From contig JAAYQW010000065.1 in assembly GCA_012519115.1 (NCBI GenBank), positions 1 to 64,000 on the forward strand: a stretch of 64,000 nt of DNA. Direction: 5' to 3'. Below the pieces are notes generated by a model, which was not told where the DNA came from, did not search any database, and saw nothing but the letters and a program-made list of their open reading frames with translations. The stretch comes from Spirochaetales bacterium. Its GTDB lineage: Bacteria; Spirochaetota; Spirochaetia; Sphaerochaetales; Sphaerochaetaceae. Made by a program: the position numbers and the translations under genes. Shown piece after piece: positions 1 through 9,456 of this stretch (the stretch's first letter is position 1; each line of letters opens with the position of its first letter).

Positions 1-290
1 CGGCTTTTACACTGTTTGCAATCGACCATCGGGTCGCTGAAGTTCGCCACGTGGCCGCTTGCTTCCCAGACGCGGGGGTGCATGAGGATCGATGCGTCCA
101 GCCCGACGATGTCCTCGTGGATCTGGGTCATCTCCTTCCACCACAGATCGCGGATATTGTTTTTCAGCTGCACTCCGAGCGGTCCGTAATCGTAGGCGCC
201 GTTCAAGCCGCCGTAGATCTCGCTCGATTGGAAGACAAATCCCCGCCGCTTGCTGAGTGATACGATTTTCTCTAACGTAACTTCTGCCAT
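1..290 (-). CDS. glyQS: Glycyl-tRNA synthetase (dimeric type), N-terminal part only
   Basis: The first 96 codons are present; the rest lies beyond the left edge. The protein charges tRNA-Gly with glycine in the cytoplasm. After the ATG at 288-290 the translation contains [15 protein letters not shown], then a YDYGPLG segment and a [16 protein letters not shown] segment, which are the class II motif regions of the alpha2-type (eukaryote-like) glycyl-tRNA synthetase rather than the GlyQ/GlyS type. The start lies one base after the gltX stop codon, so the two synthetases are probably one transcript and translationally coupled. Family assignment is firm; length and C-terminus cannot be judged. 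Confidence 0.95.
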   Translation of the reverse strand, partial: MAEVTLEKIVSLSKRRGFVFQSSEIYGGLNGAYDYGPLGVQLKNNIRDLWWKEMTQIHEDIVGLDASILMHPRVWEASGHVANFSDPMVDCKQCKS

Positions 291-291
291 A

Positions 292-1761
292 TTATTCAAT
301 TCCTTTCTTCAGCACGTTCAGTGCGTCTTGTATTCGATTCATCGTGTGTTCAAAGCCGAGAAGCTCGATCGAGTCGAAGAGGGGCAAACTGACCGTACTG
401 CCGGTAATCGCGACCCGAAGGGGTTGAAACACTCCATTGACTTTTACCCCGAGATCCTTTGCCGATTGGGCAAGCTCCTCTTCGATCATGCTTTGCTCTT
501 TATTTGCTTCCAATCCGCCGCGAAGAATTGCATAGGCACGTTCAAGGGCGGTATGGGCTGCGGGGAGCTCGACTCCCTTTGCGGCGAAGATTGAAAGATC
601 TTTCCATGCAGGTTCTTCAAAAAGAAAACGAGCCAAGCCGGTGATGTCGCTGAGAACTTTCAGCCGTTCTTTCGCGACCGCGGTCAGATGAAGCAGCTTC
701 CCCCGATCACTCAACGGCCACCCCGTTTCCGCCAGATACGGCATCAGCAGATCCAAGAGCTCTTCATCGCTCTTCATGCGGATATATTGGCCGTTGAACC
801 AATCAAGCTTCTTATAGTCGAAGACTCCGGGAGCCTTGTTGATCTTCTCCAAGCTGAAAAGTTCTTCCAGCTCCTCTTTCGTGAAGAACTCCCGCGTTCC
901 ATCGTACGACCAGCCGACCAAGGATACGTAGTTCAGGAGCGCTTCGGGAAGATAGCCTTCCTTTCTGAACTCCGCCACCGCAGTCGAACCGTGGCGTTTG
1001 GAGAGCTTCTGCCCGTCCTTACCCATCACCATCGGCAGGTGGCAGTATTTCGGCGACTCCCATCCGAACGCTTCATAGAGGAGGATGTGCAATGGCCCGG
1101 AGGGAATCCACTCCTGAGCGCGCATGATGTGGGTAATCTCCATCATATGGTCGTCGATCACGTTTGCCAGGTGATAGGTCGGAAACCCGTCGCTCTTGAG
1201 GAGCACGGGATCGGGCGACACATCGCTGTTCCTGCGGGTGATTCTACCCATCAGGATATCTTCGAAGCTCGTCTTTCCCTCGGTGGGGACTTTGAGGCGG
1301 ATGACCGGTCTGATTCCCTGTTCTTCATACGCTAAGCGTTCTTCACTACTGAGGTTCCGGCAATGGCGATCATACCCTTGATATTGGCTTTTGGCCTCCT
1401 GCTGCTCTTTTCTGACCTTTTCCAAGCGCTCGGGACTGCAGTAGCAGTAATATGCTTTGCCGTCTTCAACAAGCTTTTTGGCATACTTTTCATAGATGTC
1501 GAAGCGTTCGCTCTGCACATACGGGCCAAAGGGTCCGCCTTTGATCGGTCCCTCGTCATATTCGATGCCGAGCCACTTAAGCGTTGCGTACAGATCATCC
1601 AACGCTTCAGGCGAGTATCGCTCCTGGTCGGTATCCTCAATTCGTAAAATGAACGAGCCTTTTTGTGAACGGGCAAAGAAATAATTGAACAACGCGGTCC
1701 TGATTCCACCGATATGCTGCAATCCGGTCGGAGAGGGCGCGTACCGCACGCGTACTTGCAT
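292..1761 (-). CDS. gltX: Glutamyl-tRNA synthetase
   Basis: A class I aminoacyl-tRNA synthetase of 489 residues, the usual length, that charges tRNA-Glu. The HIGH signature appears as HIGG at residues 16-19 within [13 protein letters not shown], and the KMSKS signature as KLSKR near residue 250. An upstream in-frame ATG at 1833 would add 24 residues, but the ATG at 1761 is preceded by AGGAGT at the right distance and begins the conserved [11 protein letters not shown] block, so 1761 is chosen. A promoter lies just upstream and glyQS follows after one base. Confidence 0.98.
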   Translation of the reverse strand: MQVRVRYAPSPTGLQHIGGIRTALFNYFFARSQKGSFILRIEDTDQERYSPEALDDLYATLKWLGIEYDEGPIKGGPFGPYVQSERFDIYEKYAKKLVEDGKAYYCYCSPERLEKVRKEQQEAKSQYQGYDRHCRNLSSEERLAYEEQGIRPVIRLKVPTEGKTSFEDILMGRITRRNSDVSPDPVLLKSDGFPTYHLANVIDDHMMEITHIMRAQEWIPSGPLHILLYEAFGWESPKYCHLPMVMGKDGQKLSKRHGSTAVAEFRKEGYLPEALLNYVSLVGWSYDGTREFFTKEELEELFSLEKINKAPGVFDYKKLDWFNGQYIRMKSDEELLDLLMPYLAETGWPLSDRGKLLHLTAVAKERLKVLSDITGLARFLFEEPAWKDLSIFAAKGVELPAAHTALERAYAILRGGLEANKEQSMIEEELAQSAKDLGVKVNGVFQPLRVAITGSTVSLPLFDSIELLGFEHTMNRIQDALNVLKKGIE

Positions 1762-1786
1762 GAATATGACTCCTCTTATCTCCTTT

Positions 1787-1815
1787 GTTGTACCGCAAAT
1801 ATGAAATAATGACAA
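1787..1815 (-). promoter_or_regulatory. Promoter of gltX-glyQS
   Basis: On the minus strand TTGTCA (1810-1815) and TACAAC (1787-1792) are separated by 17 bases. This would start transcription about 20 bases before the gltX ATG, leaving a short leader that carries the ribosome binding site. The upstream 104-base gap to the FAD gene otherwise shows nothing that I can name, and no strong terminator for the preceding operon. Confidence 0.6.
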
Positions 1816-1937
1816 CAGAGGGCAGAGAGTCATGACACTGAAGAAGGGTGTTTAAAATGCCTGCAATAGCTATATAATTCAACAAAACAAGCTTATATTT
1901 TTGCCTAAACACTTGAATCCAAGTCAGCTTGTCTTCC

Positions 1938-3872
1938 TTAGAAAATATTTCCTGTCTCCCTATAAGAACGCCATACGTTTTCAAAAAAGTCGTTGTCTTC
2001 AGGGATTGGATGGACTTCACGCCAATGAGCTTCGCAATCCTTTCCATTGAAGCGTATCTCTTGGACCATTGAACCCAAGCGATTGTCATCAAGACTGAAC
2101 CTGAATTCCTCCGGGAGCTTCTCATGAGGTTTGCAACCAACAGGATCCGAGTACAGTGCGCTTCCCCGACTTTTTCCTCCATGGTCGATGTAGTCAAGCA
2201 TTGCCCAGAGGTAGACATACTGGCTTATCAGGCAATCCCTGATGATCATAGCATTCGGGAATTCCTGAATGCTCTTTATTTTTACAGCAGAGTAAAAGGA
2301 GCGAAGCAACTGACCGATCTTCTCCTTCACCGGGGAAATATCATGTGAATTCCGCAGTGCAGAACCCACTCTGCTCATTTCGGACGTAGCATATGCATAG
2401 AGCCCGTCGATGTTCGAGCTGTCGCTCATGATTCCTTCCAAGCAAGTGTTCAGGCACATCAGCTTCTGCTGTACTGCCTTCGAGAAGGCTTTTTGATTCA
2501 CCTTGCGGCGGTTTTTTGAGACATATTCGGCAGCTCTGATCGATCCCACCTGTCCGGCATTGAGAGCGCTGCCCCCAGGTCTGTACACACCATGACTTGC
2601 TGCAAGCTCCCCAACAGCGAATAGTCCATGAATATTTGTCTGCCACCAGCAATCAACTGCGAGACCACCATTGTTGTGTTGTACGCAAAGGGCAATCTCA
2701 AGCAGTTCTTTTTCCAGGTCGACGCCATTTTCCTTGTAGAAAGCGATTGCAGGGCTGTTCATCACTCTGAGTCTTTCAATCGGAGTGCCAAAACAGACCT
2801 TGGCCTGCTCCAGGTACATTCTGGCCTCAACCGGCAAAGAAGAAAAATCCACGTCTTTACATCCGGGATTGTTCCTGTAGTCAAGAAATACTCTTCTGTT
2901 CTGTGAAGTTTCAATATGGACAAGAATATCAATCAATGAGCTGAAACGCGCTTTTCTGACATCAAAAGGCCATTGATATCCTTTCAAAAAAACACTTGCC
3001 AGCATCTCGTTTCTTGAATTGAAATACGGGAGCAGGAACTCGCGTTCATCCCCTCCATCCACGTCGGTAGAAACAAATCTGGGCAATACTTGCATATAAG
3101 AGCCTGACACGTTCCATCTTGGATTCAAAGAACTCAATCCGCATTGCCATTCGGTCAGGTTTCTGCCTTTCGCTCCAGCCTCGAATGCCATGCCTGTGGC
3201 ACCATGCTGGGAAACGGGATAGACGGAATTCAGATACATCCCGGATGGTCCACCTGTAGCTTGGATGATATTTGCAGTGCGGATGATGATAAACTTTTCG
3301 TTGATCTTGTCAAAGCACAGCAAGCCCTGCACCCCACCAAGGTCATCGCAGGAATCGTTCAGATACCGGAAAGCCAGCGTCATATCAAGGACACGGACGT
3401 GTTTTGAAACGACATCTCGTTCAAGACATTCGGTCATCTTTTTTGAAGTATAGGGGCCTATGCTTGTAGCCCGGGATCTTGGATCATGGTCTGTCTTATA
3501 ACCCACATACTCACCCCAGCGGTTTTTGGGAAATGGGACACCTAATTCGACAAGTCGAAAAAATCCATGAGCGCTTAGAGCCGCTTCGCAGAGCGCTATG
3601 TCTCCATCTACACATTGCCCTTCAAACAAAGTCCTTGCCATCTCTCTGATGCTATCGGGAGAATCTCCAGCGAGGGAAAGCTTATAATATGTCTGTTTGT
3701 CGCTTCCAGTATTCCGAGAAGTTCCAGCTTGCATATCTTCTGTAACCAGGAGGACGTCGGTAACACCAAAATCAATAAGTTTTGCGGCAGCGTTCAGCCC
3801 GGATGCTCCGGATCCGATCACCGCTACATCACAATCGATTATTTGAATGTCGTCGATAGTAATAGATTTCAT
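1938..3872 (-). CDS. FAD-dependent fumarate-reductase/L-aspartate-oxidase-like flavoprotein
   Basis: A 644-residue flavoprotein, last gene of the catabolic island operon. A Rossmann FAD motif (VIGSGASG, residues 18-25) opens the protein, followed by a GTSRNTGSDKQTYYK segment near residue 50. A C-terminal FAD-contact block, YRPGGSALNAGQ, lies near residue 432. These place it in the FAD-binding family that includes fumarate reductase, succinate dehydrogenase flavoprotein and L-aspartate oxidase. There is no signal peptide, so it should act in the cytoplasm. It follows the SDR gene by 9 bases. The substrate is unknown; reduction of a double bond or dehydrogenation of a carboxylate are both possible. 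Partner genes for a membrane succinate dehydrogenase (iron-sulfur and anchor subunits) are absent. Confidence 0.85.
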   Translation of the reverse strand: MKSITIDDIQIIDCDVAVIGSGASGLNAAAKLIDFGVTDVLLVTEDMQAGTSRNTGSDKQTYYKLSLAGDSPDSIREMARTLFEGQCVDGDIALCEAALSAHGFFRLVELGVPFPKNRWGEYVGYKTDHDPRSRATSIGPYTSKKMTECLERDVVSKHVRVLDMTLAFRYLNDSCDDLGGVQGLLCFDKINEKFIIIRTANIIQATGGPSGMYLNSVYPVSQHGATGMAFEAGAKGRNLTEWQCGLSSLNPRWNVSGSYMQVLPRFVSTDVDGGDEREFLLPYFNSRNEMLASVFLKGYQWPFDVRKARFSSLIDILVHIETSQNRRVFLDYRNNPGCKDVDFSSLPVEARMYLEQAKVCFGTPIERLRVMNSPAIAFYKENGVDLEKELLEIALCVQHNNGGLAVDCWWQTNIHGLFAVGELAASHGVYRPGGSALNAGQVGSIRAAEYVSKNRRKVNQKAFSKAVQQKLMCLNTCLEGIMSDSSNIDGLYAYATSEMSRVGSALRNSHDISPVKEKIGQLLRSFYSAVKIKSIQEFPNAMIIRDCLISQYVYLWAMLDYIDHGGKSRGSALYSDPVGCKPHEKLPEEFRFSLDDNRLGSMVQEIRFNGKDCEAHWREVHPIPEDNDFFENVWRSYRETGNIF

Positions 3873-3881
3873 CTTTTCCTC

Positions 3882-4646
3882 TCATAAGTGCCTGATGTGG
3901 AATCCTCCGTCAACATCAATATAGTTGCCGGTAGTGTACTTGAATTTATCACTGCAGAAGGCACTGACTACCAACGCTACATCCTCAGGAGTCCCCCATC
4001 GGGCGATCGGAAATTCACCACGGGCAATCAAGTCATCATATTTTGCCTGCACGGTGCTTGTCATGTCCGTGGCAATCACGCCAGGTCGTACTTCATGAAC
4101 GAAAATGCTCTCTGAAGCCAACCTGTCGGCGTACAGCTTTGTGAGCATGCTCACACCCGCCTTGCTCACGCAGTATTCGCCACGGTTAGGACTGGAAACC
4201 TCTGCTGAGCATGAAGAAATATTGACTATCGTGCCTCTCTTCCCATCTTCAACCGGTTGTTTCAACATCTGCTTTACGACAACCTGAGTGACAAACATAT
4301 TGCCCTTGGTATTGATTCCAATCACGCGATCAAAGCTTTCCTCGGTCATCTCCAGAAGATCTGCCCGGGCAAGGGGTGCCACCCCTGCATTATTGACAAG
4401 TACATGGATGCCGCCAAAATGCATGACTGCTTCATTGACCAACCGCATCCGGTCTTCGTGAAGAGCAAGGTTTCCTCTTACATATATATAATCAATACGC
4501 TCTTTCTTGAACTTTTCCAAGCTGTTACATGATGCTTCAGGAGAGGTTGCAAATAGAACGATGTTGAAACCATCCTTGCCAAGTTGCAAGGCGATTGCAT
4601 TACCGATCCCTCGGCTTGCACCTGTTATTATCGCAGTTTTTTTCAC
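3882..4646 (-). CDS. Short-chain dehydrogenase/reductase (FabG-like)
   Basis: A 254-residue NAD(P)-dependent SDR. The cofactor motif TGASRGIG is at residues 8-15, the NNAG motif is near residue 88, and the catalytic YCVSK lies near residues 157-161, so all catalytic elements are present. The ORF is open back to an ATG at 4673, but the GTG at 4646 is chosen. It is preceded by AGGAAAGGGG and its bases overlap the stop of the upstream gene as GTGA, typical of translational coupling. The substrate is not known; its neighbours (enoate-reductase-like and fumarate-reductase-like flavoproteins) suggest oxidation or reduction of a hydroxyl/keto group on the same carbon skeleton. The gene is not near fatty acid synthesis genes. 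Confidence 0.88.
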   Translation of the reverse strand: MKKTAIITGASRGIGNAIALQLGKDGFNIVLFATSPEASCNSLEKFKKERIDYIYVRGNLALHEDRMRLVNEAVMHFGGIHVLVNNAGVAPLARADLLEMTEESFDRVIGINTKGNMFVTQVVVKQMLKQPVEDGKRGTIVNISSCSAEVSSPNRGEYCVSKAGVSMLTKLYADRLASESIFVHEVRPGVIATDMTSTVQAKYDDLIARGEFPIARWGTPEDVALVVSAFCSDKFKYTTGNYIDVDGGFHIRHL

Positions 4647-6037
4647 AGTTTTCCCCTTTCCTGTTGGAAACACTTCTCCCTGCTGTCCGCATCGGCTCGA
4701 GCGGCTTTGTACAAAGGCAGATATGTTTCGCTATCACGAACGACACACCCAGTGATTCCATGGTCTCTCATGATCTGAGTACACTTTGAACAAGTTATAC
4801 AGCATTTGTTGGGTTTCATGAAACCGGACTTTAAAATATCTGCCGGAGCATCAGGATATGCCAAGCTGGAACGTCCTAATCCAACGACAGACGCTCTTCC
4901 ATCCTTGATGTTTGCACTTGCGGCATATGGCACAAAATTTCGCAACCACGAATATCCACTTCCAACTACCGGTACAGAGACAGCCTGCTGTATCGCTGCT
5001 GCAAGCAAGAATTGTCTCTGGACACTTTCGAGGGGGTGCTCGTCCGGAATTGGGATTCCCATGCTGGAGGTGTCGAAAGGACGCGTTACATTGGCTTGGA
5101 TAAAATAGGGATTTCCAGCAGTGATGCAGAAGAGGTCGACACCATCGGTCTGCATAATTTTGGCCAACGCAAGAGGCTCTGACAGATCGAGCTCCCACAT
5201 GTTGTGCTCACTGCAGCCAAATCCGTACGGATATGGATGTGCATCATATGCGTTTAGCCGGCTTGCAATAATAAAATCTGTTCCTGCTTCATTACGAACA
5301 GCTTGAACGATTTCACGAATCAAGGCTATGCGGTTTTCAAAGCTGCCGCCATACTCGCCTGTGCGATTCCTGGCAGCAACAAGTTCGCTGAGCAGGTACC
5401 GATGGCAGACTTTAATGTCAACTCCATCAAACCCTGCTTGTTTCGCAAGCTTGGCACTCATTACATAGTGTTCCACCAGAGACCTCAGATAATCATCTGA
5501 GACAATATGGCTATCGTCATCCGGTGCAATACCGCTTCTTGGATCAAGGATTGGATCGTGCTGGATGATCATGGGCTGGGCTATATGCCCCTTCGGACGA
5601 CAATAACGCCCGGAATGAGTAAGCTGAAGGATATGCAATGGCCTGAATCCATGACCAAAACGTTCCGCTGAAGCATTTCGCACATTCGTAAGCAACTGTT
5701 TGAACTGATCACGGTTACTGGAGGTGAGCATCATTTGCCTTTCGTTTGCTTTGGCCTCAGGCAGGATGGAGCATGCTTCCCACCAAACAAGTCCGGATCC
5801 GCCTCGAGCGAAACGCAGGTATCGTCTTGCCGTGAGGTTTGAGGGAGATCCGTCGAGGTTTGAGTCACAACCCTCCATAGGAAGCACGCAGAATGAGTTT
5901 GGAGCAAGACGGTTCCCTACTTTCACCGGAGTCTTGAGCACAGACAGGTCCTCATCAAATCTTATGTCCAGCCCAAGAATATCCACTTTGGTTTTGATTT
6001 CTTCCAATGACTTGTAGTTGAATTTCTCATGCGCCAC
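4643..6037 (-). CDS. Old Yellow Enzyme-family NADH:flavin oxidoreductase with iron-sulfur motif
   Basis: About 464 residues forming the FMN-binding TIM barrel of the OYE/2,4-dienoyl-CoA-reductase family. Visible landmarks are LTHSGRYC, GFDGVDIKVCHRYLLSE, an RTGEYGGSFENR segment and, near residues 409-428, a cysteine group CCITCSKC followed by a fourth cysteine, as in the 4Fe-4S site of dienoyl-CoA reductases. Those enzymes carry a further C-terminal NAD(P)H/FAD module; here the protein ends soon after the cysteines, so electrons must come from a separate protein. An ATG at 6064 lacks a ribosome site, whereas a GTG at 6037 has AAGGAG nine bases ahead, so 6037 is preferred. Such enzymes reduce activated C=C bonds. 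Overlaps the SDR start by four bases. Confidence 0.88.
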   Translation of the reverse strand: MAHEKFNYKSLEEIKTKVDILGLDIRFDEDLSVLKTPVKVGNRLAPNSFCVLPMEGCDSNLDGSPSNLTARRYLRFARGGSGLVWWEACSILPEAKANERQMMLTSSNRDQFKQLLTNVRNASAERFGHGFRPLHILQLTHSGRYCRPKGHIAQPMIIQHDPILDPRSGIAPDDDSHIVSDDYLRSLVEHYVMSAKLAKQAGFDGVDIKVCHRYLLSELVAARNRTGEYGGSFENRIALIREIVQAVRNEAGTDFIIASRLNAYDAHPYPYGFGCSEHNMWELDLSEPLALAKIMQTDGVDLFCITAGNPYFIQANVTRPFDTSSMGIPIPDEHPLESVQRQFLLAAAIQQAVSVPVVGSGYSWLRNFVPYAASANIKDGRASVVGLGRSSLAYPDAPADILKSGFMKPNKCCITCSKCTQIMRDHGITGCVVRDSETYLPLYKAARADADSREKCFQQERGKL

Positions 6038-6075
6038 GATGGGGTTCTCCTTTTTCAAACACATATCTGATAAAG

Positions 6076-8364
6076 CTATTCATAACAATCCTTTTCCCGA
6101 CGCACATCAACATACGGACAATACAGCGCACAGCGCTCGACTATCGGAGCAAAGTTCGAGATTTGAAGACGGTCGCTCGAGATTACCGCCTCTTTAAGAA
6201 CCTCTGGCGTAATTTCCCGAGGTACGGGGATGTCCGTGATGCTGCCGAGGTATTTTGGACCTTCATCGCCTAAAAGTCCGTATTGTGCCGCCCAGTCGCA
6301 ACGCAATTGATCAATAGCGGAGCAACGGTATGTTTCCCCTTCGATGCTAAGCTCGACTGTTTCTCCGGTAAGCGCCTGGGCAGGACACTCTCTCACACAG
6401 ACATTACAAGCATGGCACACAAGTCCCTCGATGTGCTTCAATGTATCAAAAGCTATCTCCGCATCGGTGATGACTGCTGCATAACGCACGTGACTCGCAT
6501 ATTTTTCCGTGATGGCAAGACGGTTTTTTCCAAGATCCGCCAGTCCTGCACAGACAGCGGCAATGTGGTTGGCACCGAGGGAAGGAAACTGCCATGCATA
6601 GCTTACAGGTGCCAAACCATCCAGATTCATCGATACTGCGGCGTGATATCCATGATCAATCAATCCAAGTGCGATTGTATTAGCGATTGCTTCACATTGG
6701 AGCACCAATTCTTTATGGACGGTAACCGCATAGTGAACAGCTTTCTGGGCAGGAGGTTCCAGAACGTTCTTCACACTTCCTCGTAAAGCAGGAAGACCTA
6801 TCACGATGACGCTCTTAGCATGCTTAATATAGGATTCCGGCCGCTTGGAGACACGACGGATATTGATGATGGTGGGATTTTTTGGTTTTCCCTTCATTTC
6901 AATAGTGCGTGATGCGCGCAAGCCCCATCCCTGTTCCTTTGAAATGAAATATTCTTCATTGGAATAGAGTTCATCAAGTTGCTGGGCAACCTCATCCAAT
7001 CGTGACACGGGGCTTACCCCATGAAGCGGTGCATCTTCCTGTTCAGCAATAGTTGCAATCATCTGGCGTAAATCATCAAATTTCGTATGCAGGCCGGTAT
7101 CGATGACTTGATCTTCAATGGGAAGACTGGTAAGCATCACATGCATTTTCAGGAAATCCGTTGAAATTCCGGCATATTCTGCCAGCTTCTGCCCATGAAT
7201 GCCACTTTCGACCAGTGTGTCGAAGCCAAGATCGATCTCCTGCTTTCGTGCTATCCAAAGGGCATTTCGTTGGGCAGTACGAAGAGTCGAAACTTCAGCA
7301 CCGGGAGCAAAACACTGGGCGATAACCACTGCCCCATGACAAGTGGGAAGCACATTTGGAAAAAAACCCAGTATTTTCAACGTTTTCTCGCTTACGCAGA
7401 TAAGCTTGTCAATTCCAATGGTACGGGCGGTTTGCTCCATGTGCGTCATGGCGCGTTCAAGTCCGGTCTTGGAAGTGTCGGCAATCACTTGTCTCCGTCG
7501 TCGTGGCGAGGAACAAAAGCTTCGATCGAAATATCTTTTATTACGTGGCACACAATATTTTAAACACATGCCCATTTTCCACGTGAAGCGTTTTGACGGA
7601 TCTCCATGGGCAGCATCCTCACACAGATCAAGCACCACATCCTCTGTGGTGTGCTCGGGATACTCCATGAAACTGTCAAGCTGGAAGTTTTCTCCCATTG
7701 CGCAACGCCACAGATTCTTATTTGGAAAAGTAAATCGCCGTTCTCCAATGTCGACTGAAAGCATACCGTCGACTTCTTTTTCGAATGCTTTTGGAGGACA
7801 ATGCTTTTCACAAAGTTTGCATTGGTCACAAAGCGGCGTTCCGCTGTACATGGGAGAGTGATCGAGAGGCGCGTTGGTCATTACTGTCACAAGACGTATG
7901 CGAGGACCGAATTCAGGTGTAAGGCAGATATTGTTCCACCCTATCTCCCCCAATCCTGCAGCGACAGCAGCATAATAATGTGTGATATCTCCGGAGAACC
8001 CTCTAGGGGAGGCGTCATTAGCCCTATAGTTCCACCATCCGGTCGATGGCGTAAAAAGTGCCTGATAACCAAGGCTTTCAATGTACCGGCAAAGCCTGTA
8101 GGCGGCAAAATTGCAATGTTCGCTGGCAATATGGTTGGAAACCGCTGGTCCTGGATATCGTGGGTCCGGGGTTCCTCCCAGTTCAATGCAACTGTCAAGG
8201 TAATGGATTCCCATGCTTATCGTGGCTCGACAATCAGCCATCTGAGCCATGGGCGTGCGGGAAAATGGAGCGCTGTCCCAGCGTTTCGGGTCTCCTATTC
8301 CTACCAAGTCTGCTCCGAAACGACGAGCTGCGGAAAGAATCTTTTCAGTCAAAGTATCAGTCAT
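6076..8364 (-). CDS. Tandem-duplicated QueG/reductive-dehalogenase-superfamily iron-sulfur protein
   Basis: A 762-residue protein that contains two copies of a COG1600-type module. The first half carries GADLVGIGD near the start, AAGLGEIGWNN, TPEFGPRIRLVTV and the ferredoxin motif CDQCKLCEKHCP (about residues 178-189). The second half repeats AKSVIVIG, CAGLADLGKN and CHACNVCVRECP (about residues 649-660). QueG, the epoxyqueuosine reductase, and reductive dehalogenases share this corrinoid and dicluster architecture, but no close match to either is claimed. There is no Tat or Sec signal, so it is cytoplasmic. The start at 8364 is preceded by GGAGGAG; a longer ORF start at 8397 would overlap the upstream gene. 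The second iron-sulfur site in each half is less regular (for example a C-x3-C pair in MGMCLKYCVP). Substrate unknown. Confidence 0.75.
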   Translation of the reverse strand: MTDTLTEKILSAARRFGADLVGIGDPKRWDSAPFSRTPMAQMADCRATISMGIHYLDSCIELGGTPDPRYPGPAVSNHIASEHCNFAAYRLCRYIESLGYQALFTPSTGWWNYRANDASPRGFSGDITHYYAAVAAGLGEIGWNNICLTPEFGPRIRLVTVMTNAPLDHSPMYSGTPLCDQCKLCEKHCPPKAFEKEVDGMLSVDIGERRFTFPNKNLWRCAMGENFQLDSFMEYPEHTTEDVVLDLCEDAAHGDPSKRFTWKMGMCLKYCVPRNKRYFDRSFCSSPRRRRQVIADTSKTGLERAMTHMEQTARTIGIDKLICVSEKTLKILGFFPNVLPTCHGAVVIAQCFAPGAEVSTLRTAQRNALWIARKQEIDLGFDTLVESGIHGQKLAEYAGISTDFLKMHVMLTSLPIEDQVIDTGLHTKFDDLRQMIATIAEQEDAPLHGVSPVSRLDEVAQQLDELYSNEEYFISKEQGWGLRASRTIEMKGKPKNPTIINIRRVSKRPESYIKHAKSVIVIGLPALRGSVKNVLEPPAQKAVHYAVTVHKELVLQCEAIANTIALGLIDHGYHAAVSMNLDGLAPVSYAWQFPSLGANHIAAVCAGLADLGKNRLAITEKYASHVRYAAVITDAEIAFDTLKHIEGLVCHACNVCVRECPAQALTGETVELSIEGETYRCSAIDQLRCDWAAQYGLLGDEGPKYLGSITDIPVPREITPEVLKEAVISSDRLQISNFAPIVERCALYCPYVDVRREKDCYE

Positions 8365-8393
8365 TAAACTCCTCCATGATATATCTGCCGATC

Positions 8394-9455
8394 TCAATAC
8401 CAGCTCCCGCCGCTGAAGAAATCCACCTCATCGGGCATTTCTTCCCCTGGTCCATACGTTAAACCGTGATACTTTGTAGGCTCTGGTTCTTCTGGCAACT
8501 CCCAGTATTTCATTGGAGCGAAGACTTTCTTTTCAAATGTCTCCTTCAGTTTTCCCCTTATCTCAAGATGCTTCATGCATGCTCTGTGGCACCCGCGGGC
8601 TCCGCAGACAGCCAGATAAAACTCATGGTGAGCCAACGCTGCCAAAGTTGGTTGAGCGTCAAAAAGAGCATGGCCTAAATCATGAGCCTGAAGCCAAGTG
8701 TTTTCCTGCTTTTCCATTGGCATATAGACTCCGGGAAAACGTTTGACAAAAAAGGGACTCGTCTTACGGTCAAAACCAAAATGAGCCTGCTTGCAACGGC
8801 CTGTTTCCAGTTGCACCCACTCCAAGTCGATTCCTTCGAGGGTGCAAGTTACCGTTTCTGTCTTTGACATTGCCCCGGGGCAAGAATTGACGCAAAGTCG
8901 GCAGCGATCACAGATATGAGGGATAGGAATTGGATCGGGATCCAGAGCAAGTTCCGTCAGCACGACGCCTATACGTTGCCGCGGTCCGAATTCCTCTGTA
9001 AGGAATACCTTCGAATACCCTATCTCACCCAGACCTGCTAAAAAGGCGGCAATCCTATGATGGACGCTGACTTCTCGTCTGGCTTTACCTTCAACGGCAT
9101 TTCCACGTGGTCCTCGCTCGGGAACGGTAGTTGCAGAAGAAACGACAGCCGCTTCATGACCGGTCTTCTTCTCAATATATTTGGATAGATTATATCCAAT
9201 TTGAACCAACCTTCTCGCAATACCCGTATACCCAAACACGGTATAGCTTGCCCAGTGCGTCCCTTCTTCGATACCACGATAACAACCGCGTGGAATACGA
9301 AGCAGGAAAACAATCACGCTCTTGCAGTTGGGCATGATGTTCTTTGGATCTGAGAAATCCGGTGCATCTTCAAAGCGCTCGATATTTGCAATGCCGATCT
9401 TATCCACACCGAGTTCATTCAATGCATAAGCCTTTATCTGATCGGAAGTAAGCAT
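8394..9455 (-). CDS. QueG/reductive-dehalogenase-superfamily dicluster iron-sulfur protein, second copy
   Basis: A 353-residue paralogue of the neighbouring proteins. It shares GVDKIGIANIERFEDAP at the N-terminus, AGLGEIGYSK and EEFGPRQRIGVVLT in the core, and CDRCRLCVNSCP at about residues 181-192. A later CGARGCHRAC group plus an upstream cysteine (ETGRC) could bind the second cluster. The family is known for corrinoid-linked reductions; corrinoid binding is inferred, not seen. No signal peptide. The ATG has GGGAGGAG upstream and lies one base after the preceding stop. Being single-module, it may pair with the flanking paralogues in a complex or act on a sequential step. Confidence 0.75.
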   Translation of the reverse strand: MLTSDQIKAYALNELGVDKIGIANIERFEDAPDFSDPKNIMPNCKSVIVFLLRIPRGCYRGIEEGTHWASYTVFGYTGIARRLVQIGYNLSKYIEKKTGHEAAVVSSATTVPERGPRGNAVEGKARREVSVHHRIAAFLAGLGEIGYSKVFLTEEFGPRQRIGVVLTELALDPDPIPIPHICDRCRLCVNSCPGAMSKTETVTCTLEGIDLEWVQLETGRCKQAHFGFDRKTSPFFVKRFPGVYMPMEKQENTWLQAHDLGHALFDAQPTLAALAHHEFYLAVCGARGCHRACMKHLEIRGKLKETFEKKVFAPMKYWELPEEPEPTKYHGLTYGPGEEMPDEVDFFSGGSWY

Positions 9456-9456
9456 G

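Noticed and set aside
1762-1833. Longer gltX start at 1833
   Set aside because: It would place the promoter and ribosome site inside the gene and add 24 residues not seen in the family.
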